Shown here one piece after another: positions 1 through 5,848 of a stretch of DNA of 7,672 nt. Source of the DNA: Mycobacterium sp. (GTDB lineage: Bacteria; Actinomycetota; Actinomycetes; Mycobacteriales; Mycobacteriaceae); NCBI GenBank assembly GCA_020438915.1, contig JAGQTR010000044.1, positions 1-7,672 of the forward strand. Direction: 5' to 3'. The stretch's first letter is position 1. Each line of letters opens with the position of its first letter. The position numbers were made by a program, and so were the translations under genes. The notes under the pieces were generated by a model. The model had not been told where the DNA came from, did no database searches, and saw only the letters and a list, made by a program, of their open reading frames with translations.

Positions 1-1025
1 CCGTCGACGATCTCAATCCGTACGCACGGATCATCGCCGACGAGGCCTTGCGCCGCGGGATCTGGGTGGAGGTGCTCGACGCTGAAGCCGGCGAGATGCG
101 CCTGTCGCACGGCGGGCGCAGCGTCGTGACGCGTGAAGCGTTGTCCGAGTACACCTCCGCGGTGGCCATGAGCCGCTGCGACGACAAGCGGCTGACTCGA
201 CGCATCGTCTCCGAGGCCGGCATCATCGTGCCGCGCGGAAGACTTGCCACCTTCGACGCCGCCGACCACGAATTCCTCGCCGAGGTCGGCGATGTCGTCG
301 TCAAGCCCACCCGCGGCGAGCAGGGCAAAGGAATCACGGTGGGCGTCGATAACCCGGCTGAGCTCGACGCGGCGCTGGCTCGGGCGCGCGAGCAGCACCC
401 CGAAGTCCTCATCGAGCAGCGCGCTGAAGGCGATGATTTGCGGCTGGTGGTGATCGACGGCAGGGTGGTCGCCGCCGCGCTCCGCAGGCCCGCCGAGATC
501 ACCGGCACCGGTCGGCACACCATCCGTGAGCTGATCGACGCGCAGAGCCGACGGCGTTCGGCCGCCACCGGTGGCGAGTCCCGCATTCCGGTCGACGCCG
601 TCACGGAGAACACCGTGAAGGAGGCAGGCTGGTCGTTCGACGAGGTCTTGCCCGAAGGTCTCCGCCTCAGGGTTCGTCGAACCGCAAACCTGCACCAGGG
701 CGGAACCATCCACGATGTCACCGCAACGGTGCATCCGGAACTGCGATCGGTGGCGGTCGCTGCCGCCGAGGCCATCGGCATCCCCGTCACCGGCATCGAT
801 CTACTGGTCCCGGACGTCACCCGCACCGACTACGTGTTCATCGAAGCCAACGAACGCCCCGGCTTGGCCAACCACGAGCCGCAACCCACCGCAAAAGCGT
901 TCGTGGACTTCCTGTTTCCGGGGCAGCCCGGCCTGCCGCAAGCCTGGACCCCGGACGAGGTGGAGAGCACGGAATCGACCACACCGGATTCGAGAATGCC
1001 GTCGGCAGAGCCCACGGACCCCTAG
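1..1025 (+). CDS. ngg: N-acetylglutaminylglutamine synthetase, C-terminal ATP-grasp part (5' end outside window)
   Basis: This frame is open from base 3 through the left edge, so the start lies outside; the TTG at 48 is internal, because the residues before it (LNPYARI..EEA-like) continue the family sequence. Family knowledge: Ngg joins an N-terminal GNAT acetyltransferase to an ATP-grasp ligase and makes N-acetylglutaminylglutamine, which a partner amidotransferase (AsnO) amidates to the osmoprotectant NAGGN in the cytoplasm. Seen here, numbering residues from base 3: the SRCDDKRLTRR segment that opens the ATP-grasp fold, a glycine-rich ATP loop KPTRGEQGKG (about 101-110), the VTGIDLL strand with D266, and the Mg-binding IEANERPGL with E281 and N283, followed by NHEPQPTAKAF. 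The last ~35 residues are a Pro/Ser/Thr/acidic tail. No frameshift is seen. The cyanophycin-synthetase or glutathione-synthetase type of ATP-grasp is the nearest alternative; the NAGGN assignment is by recalled similarity. Confidence 0.82.
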   Translation, partial: VDDLNPYARIIADEALRRGIWVEVLDAEAGEMRLSHGGRSVVTREALSEYTSAVAMSRCDDKRLTRRIVSEAGIIVPRGRLATFDAADHEFLAEVGDVVVKPTRGEQGKGITVGVDNPAELDAALARAREQHPEVLIEQRAEGDDLRLVVIDGRVVAAALRRPAEITGTGRHTIRELIDAQSRRRSAATGGESRIPVDAVTENTVKEAGWSFDEVLPEGLRLRVRRTANLHQGGTIHDVTATVHPELRSVAVAAAEAIGIPVTGIDLLVPDVTRTDYVFIEANERPGLANHEPQPTAKAFVDFLFPGQPGLPQAWTPDEVESTESTTPDSRMPSAEPTDP

Positions 1026-1043
1026 CACGTCCTACCAGGTGCT
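1024..1043. terminator. Imperfect hairpin between convergent genes, possible bidirectional terminator
   Basis: AGCAC (1024-1028) is complementary to GTGCT (1039-1043) around a ten-base loop. The element spans the last bases of the ngg stop codon and the stop codon of the opposing hydrolase-like gene. There is no T-run on either side and the stem is only 5 bp, so it is a weak candidate. Its position, the only space where both convergent transcripts could end without entering the other gene, is the main argument. Confidence 0.25.
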
Positions 1044-1604
1044 GCTGCGCATCACGATCTCGGCAGCCAGTTGTGCGGTCGAATCGGCCGCGTTACGCCT
1101 GCCCTGCAATTCGACTATCCGGTAGTCACCGTAGACGAAGCGCTGGCTGGCTCTTGCGACCGCGCGGGCCGCGGCGGTACTGACCAACGCCGTGGTGTTC
1201 AGCTCGACCGGCGGGCAGTTCTCGTCTCGGATCACCCCGCCGAGATCGGCTACCCGGGGATGGCCGCGATCGATCACAACGAGACCGATGAACCGGTCCA
1301 ATCGGGTCGCGGCCAGCTCCCAGGCCAATTCAGCACCTAGGCGGTCGCCGACCAACAACGCCCAACGTATGTCCAGCGAATCGAGAATCCCGACTACCGC
1401 GTTGCCGGTCAACCGCGGATGGGCCGCGATGACGACCGTTCTGAGCGAGGCGGTGTGCAGCCGCTCACACACGGCTTCATACGCCGCGGGCGCCTGGTGC
1501 GCCGCCGCGAGCAACACCACCGTCGCCCCCTTCTCAGCACCGGCCACCTCGACGGCCACATCAAGACCGTCGACGGTGATCGTGACAGGAGGCTCTGAGG
1601 GCAC
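1032..1604 (-). CDS. Alpha/beta-hydrolase-fold protein, probably catalytically inactive
   Basis: A 190-residue protein that reads as a short alpha/beta hydrolase: beta strands TVVLLAAAHQ (28-37) and RTVVIAAHP (55-63), then the nucleophile-elbow region LLVGDRLGAELAWELA (83-98), then FIGLVVIDRGHP (105-116). The usual G-x-S-x-G is G86-D-R88-L-G90, so the nucleophile serine is replaced by arginine. No histidine occurs after residue 115, so the catalytic histidine is missing too (the C-terminal equivalent region reads GRRNAADSTAQLA). It has no signal peptide or membrane segment. The start is GTG at 1604; an in-frame TAG lies four codons upstream, so no longer start is possible. No Shine-Dalgarno is visible; a TAGCGT box sits six bases before the GTG. 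It is last in the minus-strand series, 61 bp after the lipoprotein gene and convergent with ngg. The role is unknown; a binding or regulatory pseudoenzyme is inferred. Confidence 0.75.
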   Translation of the reverse strand: MPSEPPVTITVDGLDVAVEVAGAEKGATVVLLAAAHQAPAAYEAVCERLHTASLRTVVIAAHPRLTGNAVVGILDSLDIRWALLVGDRLGAELAWELAATRLDRFIGLVVIDRGHPRVADLGGVIRDENCPPVELNTTALVSTAAARAVARASQRFVYGDYRIVELQGRRNAADSTAQLAAEIVMRSSTW

Positions 1605-1610
1605 GGCGTC

Positions 1611-1616
1611 ACGCTA
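1611..1616 (-). promoter_or_regulatory. Candidate -10 box (TAGCGT) for a leaderless transcript
   Basis: On the minus strand TAGCGT is followed by six bases and then the GTG start of the hydrolase-like gene. This fits the mycobacterial TAnnnT -10 element with transcription beginning at the first base of the start codon. No -35 box is evident, and there is no Shine-Dalgarno that would compete with this reading. The TAG inside the box is also the in-frame stop that limits the gene's start. Confidence 0.45.
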
Positions 1617-1665
1617 CAGGCAGCGACCGACCCTCCGGGGAGGTTTGCGCTCTTGTCGCGGCGGC

Positions 1666-2334
1666 TCAAACCGCTTCCGCACGTGCGGCCTGTTCTTCGG
1701 TGATCTCCAAAAAAGTCTGCGGCAGCGTGCCTTTGACGGGTATCGACGGATCCGGCGTGGGGAAGGCGATGGCGAACACGGCCATGGATCCGACGTTCTC
1801 GAACGAGAAGTAGACGCTGCTTTCATCGCCGCCGAGATACATCGTCTGCTGGTAGACCAAGGCGTCCCCGCGCGGGGACGGCAGCCGCGTCGTGGTCACC
1901 GGAATGCCGGCCTCCGATGGGTCGAAGAATGTCTCATACCGCGCGCAGCGTGCGGCGGTGGCGGCCAACCGTTCAAGATTCAACGGCCACGTCAACACGG
2001 TGACGATCATTCTCGCGCCGTCATAGGCCACCGCGTACTCCGCTGCACTGCCCGCTCCTCGTTCGGCGGTGGCAGCAATGTCGCGAGTCAACCCGTCGGT
2101 GCACCCTTTCGGCGAGGAAAGCATCGGCGGCGGTGCACTGGCGCCATCCGGCTCACCGTGATCCTTGATGATGCGCTGGTAACGCACGCCGGGGGCAAAG
2201 TCTCCCTCGCTGAGCACTGCCCGTTCGAGCCTGCCGCCGGGCCACTCGGCGGTGCCCGTGACCAGGTGCGAACAACCGGCGAGCAGCACAGCACTGAGCA
2301 TCGCCGCAGCAACGCGTGCCACCTGCCTGGTCAT
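1666..2334 (-). CDS. Secreted mycobacterial lipoprotein of unknown function (DUF5642/sensor-domain-like)
   Basis: A 222-residue protein with a lipoprotein signal: R3 and R7, a hydrophobic stretch to residue 19, and the lipobox L18-A-G-C21, so the mature protein should be lipid-anchored on the outer face of the plasma membrane. The mature part, about 200 residues, has two cysteines, C78 (in KGC) and C130, placed to form one disulfide, as is common in mycobacterial extracytoplasmic sensor-type domains. The segment ERAVLSEGDFAPGVRYQRI (37-55) recalls the mycobacterial DUF5642 family, but this is from memory and uncertain. The C-terminal third is beta-rich (SSVYFSFENVGSMAVFAIAF). The ATG start lies 20 bp after the mapB stop, with TAGCCT six bases upstream and only a poor GAAG as a ribosome binding site. 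No enzyme motifs are seen and the function is unknown. Confidence 0.82.
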   Translation of the reverse strand: MTRQVARVAAAMLSAVLLAGCSHLVTGTAEWPGGRLERAVLSEGDFAPGVRYQRIIKDHGEPDGASAPPPMLSSPKGCTDGLTRDIAATAERGAGSAAEYAVAYDGARMIVTVLTWPLNLERLAATAARCARYETFFDPSEAGIPVTTTRLPSPRGDALVYQQTMYLGGDESSVYFSFENVGSMAVFAIAFPTPDPSIPVKGTLPQTFLEITEEQAARAEAV

Positions 2335-2340
2335 GGCTTC

Positions 2341-2346
2341 AGGCTA
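2341..2346 (-). promoter_or_regulatory. Candidate -10 box (TAGCCT) for a leaderless transcript
   Basis: TAGCCT on the minus strand is six bases before the lipoprotein ATG, inside the 20-bp gap after mapB. The geometry fits a TAnnnT -10 with the transcript starting at the ATG. No -35 box is recognisable; the upstream sequence is the 3' end of mapB. Confidence 0.42.
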
Positions 2347-2354
2347 CTCACGAT

Positions 2355-3212
2355 CTATAACTGGGTGAGGATCTCCGCGCCGGTGTCGGTGACCACCACG
2401 GTGTGTTCGAACTGCGCGGTCCACTTCTTGTCCTTGGTGACCACGGTCCAGTCGTCGTCCCACATCTCGTAGTCCAGCGCACCGAGGTTGATCATCGGTT
2501 CGATGGTGAACGTCATCCCCGGCTCGAGAACCGTCTGAACGGACGGCTGATCGTAATGCAGCACCACCAGCCCGTTGTGAAACGTCGTACCGATGCCGTG
2601 CCCGGTGAAGTCACGAACCACGTTGTAACCGAAACGATTTGCGTACGCCTCGATCACCCTCCCGACGACCGAAAGCGCCCTGCCCGGCTTCACAGCTTTG
2701 ATCGCCCGCATGGTGGCCTCGTGGGTACGCTCGACCAGGAGTCGATGTTCCTCGGCGACGTTGCCGGCCAGGAACGTCGCGTTGGTGTCGCCGTGCACGC
2801 CGTCGATGTAGGCGGTGACGTCGATGTTGACGATGTCACCGTCCTGGACCACGGTCGAGTCCGGAATGCCGTGGCAGATGACCTCGTTCAGCGACGTGCA
2901 GCACGACTTGGGAAAACCCCGGTAGCCCAGCGTCGACGGATATGCGCCGTGGTCGATCATGTACCCGTGAGCGACCCGGTCGAGTTCGTCGGTGCTCACC
3001 CCGGGGCGGACGGCCTTACCTGCCTCGGCAAGAGCTCCGGCGGCGATTCGGCCTGCCACGCGCATCTTCTCGATCACCTCGGGCGTCTGCACCCAGGGTT
3101 CGGAGCCCTCGCGCACCGTCGTGCGCCCCACGTACTCGGGTCGGGCGATGGACTTGGGCACCGCGAGTGTCGGTGACACCACGCCGGGACGAAGGGCGGT
3201 ACGTACTGACAT
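2355..3212 (-). CDS. mapB: Methionine aminopeptidase type I (MetAP1c), MapB
   Basis: A cytosolic metalloprotease that removes the initiator methionine from nascent proteins whose second residue is small. At 285 residues it has the length I recall for M. tuberculosis MapB (Rv2861c) and aligns with it along its whole length. The five metal ligands are present at the same positions: D131 (NIDVTAY), D142 (HGDTNATF), H205 (FTGHGIG), E238 (FTIEPM) and E269 (QFEHT); H114 in EVICHGIPDS is the conserved substrate-side histidine. Residues 1-40 form the N-terminal extension of the MetAP1c class, with proline-rich sequence (PGVVSPTLAVP) like the proposed ribosome-docking SH3-ligand segment. The ATG at 3212 gives this full extension. 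No good Shine-Dalgarno precedes it; TAGTCT lies six bases upstream. It follows the DUF1707 gene by 40 bp and precedes the lipoprotein gene by 20 bp. In M. tuberculosis glnA4 follows mapB; here it does not. Confidence 0.97.
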   Translation of the reverse strand: MSVRTALRPGVVSPTLAVPKSIARPEYVGRTTVREGSEPWVQTPEVIEKMRVAGRIAAGALAEAGKAVRPGVSTDELDRVAHGYMIDHGAYPSTLGYRGFPKSCCTSLNEVICHGIPDSTVVQDGDIVNIDVTAYIDGVHGDTNATFLAGNVAEEHRLLVERTHEATMRAIKAVKPGRALSVVGRVIEAYANRFGYNVVRDFTGHGIGTTFHNGLVVLHYDQPSVQTVLEPGMTFTIEPMINLGALDYEMWDDDWTVVTKDKKWTAQFEHTVVVTDTGAEILTQL

Positions 3213-3218
3213 GACGCC

Positions 3219-3224
3219 AGACTA
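3219..3224 (-). promoter_or_regulatory. Candidate -10 box (TAGTCT) for a leaderless mapB transcript
   Basis: TAGTCT on the minus strand is followed by GGCGTC and then the mapB ATG. Six bases between a TAnnnT hexamer and ATG is the typical mycobacterial leaderless layout. The nearest purine-rich stretch (GGAGATAG) ends too far from the ATG and overlaps the box, so it is not a convincing ribosome binding site. Confidence 0.5.
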
Positions 3225-3252
3225 TCTCCGCAGAACGGTGTCCTGCGGGCCG

Positions 3253-3864
3253 CTACCGATGACGCAGCGGGGAAAACCGCCACGACTTGCGCGGACCGCG
3301 AATGTCGACCGAACCGCACACCACCTTGCCGGTGAGGATGACGTGCGGATTGCCATCGGCGGGGGCGTCCCTTCGGTGGTCGTGGGCACTGCCCACATTG
3401 ACCTCGACGTCGTCGATCGAGGCACTCGCCCCTGCGGGCAGCCGCAGATCGAGGCCACCGAACTTCATGTCGAGCTCAATGACCACGATGGGGCCGGCGA
3501 ACCGTGCACGTGTCAGATCGAGTTCGACCGACCCCATGCGCCGGTGCAGTGCCAGCCGGCTGGGCACCACCCACTCGCCTTGACGCTTGAGCGACCCCAG
3601 TACGCCACGCAACTCGACCCGGTCCGCCGCCGAGGTAACGATCGCCGCCGGTCCGGGCAGGTCCCCGACCAGCGTGTCGAGGTCGGAGCGCATTCGGGCC
3701 CGAGACACCATCGCCGAGCGTTCCTCGAATTCGTCGATGTCGATCAACCCGAGGGCGACGGCGTTGTGTAGCCGGCGCAGCGTGCCATTGCGATCGGCAT
3801 CGGAGATCCGCATCTCGACCGCGTCGGTGGAAACGCCCGCCGGTAGGTGGTTGATTTCGGCCAT
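3253..3864 (-). CDS. DUF1707 protein with C-terminal beta-repeat (LiaF/DUF4097-like) region
   Basis: Numbering from the ATG at 3864 (203 aa): residues about 18-70 are a DUF1707 domain, with MRISDADRNGTLRRLHNAVA and IDIDEFEERSAMVSRARMRSDL, the helical module found at the N-terminus of many actinobacterial proteins. Residues about 85-192 carry repeated beta-strand turns (GSVELDL, GGLDLRL, GSVDIRG), like the C-terminal domains of LiaF-type cell-wall-stress proteins. There is no signal peptide or transmembrane segment, so it is probably cytoplasmic or peripheral. An upstream GTG (3876) is in frame, but GGGAGG lies four bases before the ATG and would be inside the coding region of the longer version, so the ATG is chosen. 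The gene starts 26 bp after the penicillin-binding lipoprotein stop and is probably co-transcribed with it, which suggests an envelope-related role. M. tuberculosis has a hypothetical gene (Rv2862c) at the equivalent place; I cannot confirm orthology. Function unproven. Confidence 0.85.
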   Translation of the reverse strand: MAEINHLPAGVSTDAVEMRISDADRNGTLRRLHNAVALGLIDIDEFEERSAMVSRARMRSDLDTLVGDLPGPAAIVTSAADRVELRGVLGSLKRQGEWVVPSRLALHRRMGSVELDLTRARFAGPIVVIELDMKFGGLDLRLPAGASASIDDVEVNVGSAHDHRRDAPADGNPHVILTGKVVCGSVDIRGPRKSWRFSPLRHR

Positions 3865-3868
3865 GAGG

Positions 3869-3874
3869 CCTCCC
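3869..3874 (-). promoter_or_regulatory. Shine-Dalgarno GGGAGG for the DUF1707 gene
   Basis: GGGAGG on the minus strand lies four bases (CCTC) before the ATG at 3864. It decides the start of the DUF1707 gene in favour of this ATG over the in-frame GTG at 3876, whose first bases overlap the motif. It is the strongest ribosome binding site in the window. Confidence 0.75.
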
Positions 3875-3876
3875 AC

Positions 3877-3904
3877 GGTACCGGCGATCCTCAGGCCAGG
3901 TACC
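3877..3904 (-). other. Nine-base-pair hairpin at the PBP stop / DUF1707 leader junction
   Basis: Two GGTACC copies (3877-3882 and 3899-3904) are self-complementary. The stem continues with GGC (3883-3885) pairing GCC (3895-3897), leaving one bulged base at 3898 and a nine-base loop (3886-3894). In the minus-strand RNA the loop holds the UGA stop codon of the penicillin-binding protein, and the 3' foot of the stem directly abuts the GUGGGAGG that carries the next gene's ribosome binding site. It could tune the ratio of the two proteins, act as a processing barrier, or form only when ribosomes do not reach the stop codon. There is no U-run, so simple termination is less likely. The function is inferred. 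Confidence 0.4.
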
Positions 3905-5705
3905 CCGGTGGTAACTCGTCGAGCATTCCCTTGAGCATCCGTACGGCGTACTCCGAACTGCCGCCGCCGACGATCAGAGCCGAAAACGCCATATCGCCCC
4001 GGTAACCAGTGAACCAGGAGTGCGATCCGCCGACGAACTCGGCTTCACCGGTTTTACCGCGCACGTCACCGGCGCCATCGAGGTCCTTGGCGGTGCCGTT
4101 GGTGACCACCAGCCGCATCATCGGGCGCAGGCTTTCCACCACGTCGGCCGCGACGGGCTCGCCTGCACCGGTGATCTCGGTTTCGCGTCCCTCGATGAGG
4201 TGGGGAACCGGAGTCCGGCCGGCGGCGACAGTGGCGGCAGCCAATGCCATCCCGAACGGGCTGACCAGCACCTTGCCCTGACCGAACCCGTCCTCGGTGC
4301 GTTCGGTGAGGTTGACCGTGGGCGGCACCGATCCGCTGATGGTGTCGATGCCCTCGATGTTGTAATCCGGCCCGATGCCGTACTGCGCCGCAGCCTGGGT
4401 GAGACCGCGCGGGGGCATCCGGCTGGCCAATTCGGCGAACGTGGTGTTGCACGAACTTGCGAACGCCCGCGACATCGGGACGGTACCGAGATCGAAACCG
4501 CCGTAGTTGGGCACCGTGCGATGGCCGATGTCCAGCTGTCCGGGACATCCCAGAAGCGTGTTGGGCGTGGCCATATCCCGTTCGATCGCCGCACCGGCGG
4601 TGACGATCTTGAACGTCGAGCCAGGCGGATACAAACCCATGGTCGCGATCGGCCCCTCCCGGTCGGCGGCCGCGTTCTGCGCGACGGCCAGGATCTCCCC
4701 GGTAGACGGTTTGATGGCCACGATCATGGCCTGCTTGCCGGTGCTGTCCACGGCATGCTGGGCGGCGTCCTGGACCGAGCGCTCCAGGCTGAGCGTCACC
4801 GAGGGCGCCGGATCCCCGGGAACCTCGTTGACGACGTCGACGTCGACGCCGTTCTGATTGACGGTGACCACCCGCCAGCCGGGTGCACCGTCGAGATCGT
4901 CGGCAACGGCGTTCTTGACCTGGTTGACCAGTGCGGGAGCGAAATCGTCGTCGGTGGGCACTATTTCCGGCTGGGGGGTGATCACGACGCCGGGTAGCGC
5001 CCCGATGGCGGCCGCGACCTGGTCGTGGTCGGCCTGCCGCAGCGTGATCAGGCTCAGCGTGCCCGCGGTCGAACTGGCCTGCTCAGCGAGGCGCTGGGGA
5101 TCCAGGGTGTCGTCGAACCGATGCAACGCCCCCACGACGGCTCTCGCGGTGGACATCAGCTCGGAGCCGGCCGCACGGGCGTCCAGCGCGAAGTGATAGC
5201 GGTAGCCGGGGACCAAGACGTCGGTGCCGCCGCGTTCGTTGACCGAGGCCCGCCGGGGTTCGTCGGCGCGCAACGCCAGGGTCTGGTTCTCACCGAGTCT
5301 GGGATGGACACCGGTGGCGCTCCAGCGGACTTCCCAGCGCCCTTCGTCGCGCGCCATGTTGAGCTGACCGTCATAGGTCCAGGTGCGGTCTTTGGGTAAG
5401 TGCCAGGTGTAGCGGTAGGTGATGCTTCCGGTGTCCTCGGCGTACTTGGAGCTCAGGATCTGCGCGTCCAGGCCGGTGGCCTGTAGCCCCGCCCACACTT
5501 CGTTGAGCACCGCTCTTGCAGCTTCCGGGCGGTCGCTGAGCTGGGCGGCCGTCGAGGTGTCACCGACCGCCAGCGCGGCGAAGAATTCCTCGGCGATGGG
5601 CTCGGGTCCGTCGGGTCGAGGCGTGCAGGCGCCGAGCGTGAGGACCAACGCGGCTACCGTGGCCAGGCTCGCCACGCGTGATGCTGATGAGGTCAATGTT
5701 GCCAT
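3891..5705 (-). CDS. Penicillin-binding lipoprotein (PBP-lipo, class B-type D,D-transpeptidase), Rv2864c-like
   Basis: A 604-residue transpeptidase that cross-links peptidoglycan on the outer face of the plasma membrane. It begins with a lipoprotein signal ending L24-G-A-C27. Residues about 33-145 form a MecA_N/NTF2-like domain (EPIAEEFFAALAVGD, RYTWHLPKDRTWTYDG). Residues about 150-300 form the PBP dimerisation/linker region. The transpeptidase domain runs from about 320 to 595 with all three active-site motifs: S363-T-F-K366 (PPGSTFKIV), S418-C-N420 and K551-T-G553 (GKTGEAEF). Length and layout agree with M. tuberculosis Rv2864c, about 600 aa as I recall, whose M. abscessus relative is linked to septum formation. 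The ATG at 5705 gives a compact signal peptide; no Shine-Dalgarno is seen, and TAACAT lies eight bases upstream. A 143-bp gap, the longest in the window, separates it from the preceding GNAT gene, so it probably has its own promoter. The DUF1707 gene follows after 26 bp. Confidence 0.95.
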   Translation of the reverse strand: MATLTSSASRVASLATVAALVLTLGACTPRPDGPEPIAEEFFAALAVGDTSTAAQLSDRPEAARAVLNEVWAGLQATGLDAQILSSKYAEDTGSITYRYTWHLPKDRTWTYDGQLNMARDEGRWEVRWSATGVHPRLGENQTLALRADEPRRASVNERGGTDVLVPGYRYHFALDARAAGSELMSTARAVVGALHRFDDTLDPQRLAEQASSTAGTLSLITLRQADHDQVAAAIGALPGVVITPQPEIVPTDDDFAPALVNQVKNAVADDLDGAPGWRVVTVNQNGVDVDVVNEVPGDPAPSVTLSLERSVQDAAQHAVDSTGKQAMIVAIKPSTGEILAVAQNAAADREGPIATMGLYPPGSTFKIVTAGAAIERDMATPNTLLGCPGQLDIGHRTVPNYGGFDLGTVPMSRAFASSCNTTFAELASRMPPRGLTQAAAQYGIGPDYNIEGIDTISGSVPPTVNLTERTEDGFGQGKVLVSPFGMALAAATVAAGRTPVPHLIEGRETEITGAGEPVAADVVESLRPMMRLVVTNGTAKDLDGAGDVRGKTGEAEFVGGSHSWFTGYRGDMAFSALIVGGGSSEYAVRMLKGMLDELPPGYLA

Positions 5706-5713
5706 TGAGACTG

Positions 5714-5719
5714 ATGTTA
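5714..5719 (-). promoter_or_regulatory. Candidate -10 box (TAACAT) upstream of the penicillin-binding lipoprotein gene
   Basis: TAACAT on the minus strand lies eight bases before the ATG, in an AT-richer stretch (GTTACTCTTAACATCAG). Transcription would begin at or one base before the ATG. An overlapping TACTCT a few bases upstream could serve instead and would give a short leader. No -35 box sits at the expected distance. Confidence 0.42.
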
Positions 5720-5733
5720 AGAGTAACGATCCG

Positions 5734-5788
5734 ATTTCGGCGCAGGCGCACCGGCGCAGGGTGCCAATAGATGCTGAATCGCCGAAAT
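5734..5788. repeat. Nine-base inverted repeat in the gap before the penicillin-binding lipoprotein gene
   Basis: ATTTCGGCG (5734-5742) and its exact reverse complement CGCCGAAAT (5780-5788) are separated by 37 bases in the 143-bp gap between the GyrA-like/GNAT gene and the penicillin-binding lipoprotein gene. The same gap has a direct repeat CGGCGCAGG at 5738-5746 and 5752-5760. The inverted arms could be half-sites for a regulator or the base of a long stem in a leader RNA. The arms flank a possible transcription start region. Function is inferred only. Confidence 0.4.
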
Positions 5789-5848
5789 TGCAGTCAAGCA
5801 GGACCCCACTCGCACTTTTCCTGCCTGGTTGCGATCTCGGCTGCAGCG

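Noticed and set aside
1629..1646. CCTCC/GGAGG inverted repeat between the lipoprotein and hydrolase-like genes as a terminator
   Set aside because: The loop would be only two bases, or the stem only four pairs, with no T-run.
1192..2472. Long open frame on the plus strand (426 codons)
   Set aside because: It crosses three minus-strand genes and the gaps between them, has low-complexity Arg/Ser/Gly-rich sequence with no recognisable domain, and is the expected antisense shadow in GC-rich DNA.
2403..3176. Plus-strand open frame (257 codons) opposite mapB
   Set aside because: Antisense shadow of MapB, whose metal ligands and full length are intact on the other strand.
3865..3876. Upstream GTG start for the DUF1707 protein, adding MGGL
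   Set aside because: The added codons contain the ribosome binding site GGGAGG that serves the downstream ATG at 3864.
4831..4850. Short CGACGT tandem repeat inside the penicillin-binding protein gene
   Set aside because: Explained by alternating Val-Asp codons (VDVDVV) within the coding sequence.
4020..4997. Long open frame on the plus strand (325 codons) inside the penicillin-binding protein gene
   Set aside because: Antisense to a strongly supported transpeptidase; Gly/Asp/His/Arg-rich translation with no motif.
5766..5797. TTGACT with a TCTATT-like -10 as a conventional promoter for the penicillin-binding protein gene
   Set aside because: The -35 is good but the spacer would be 20 bases, and the 18-base alternative -10 matches poorly; TAACAT near the ATG fits mycobacterial patterns better. 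It is mentioned only as context for the inverted-repeat finding.
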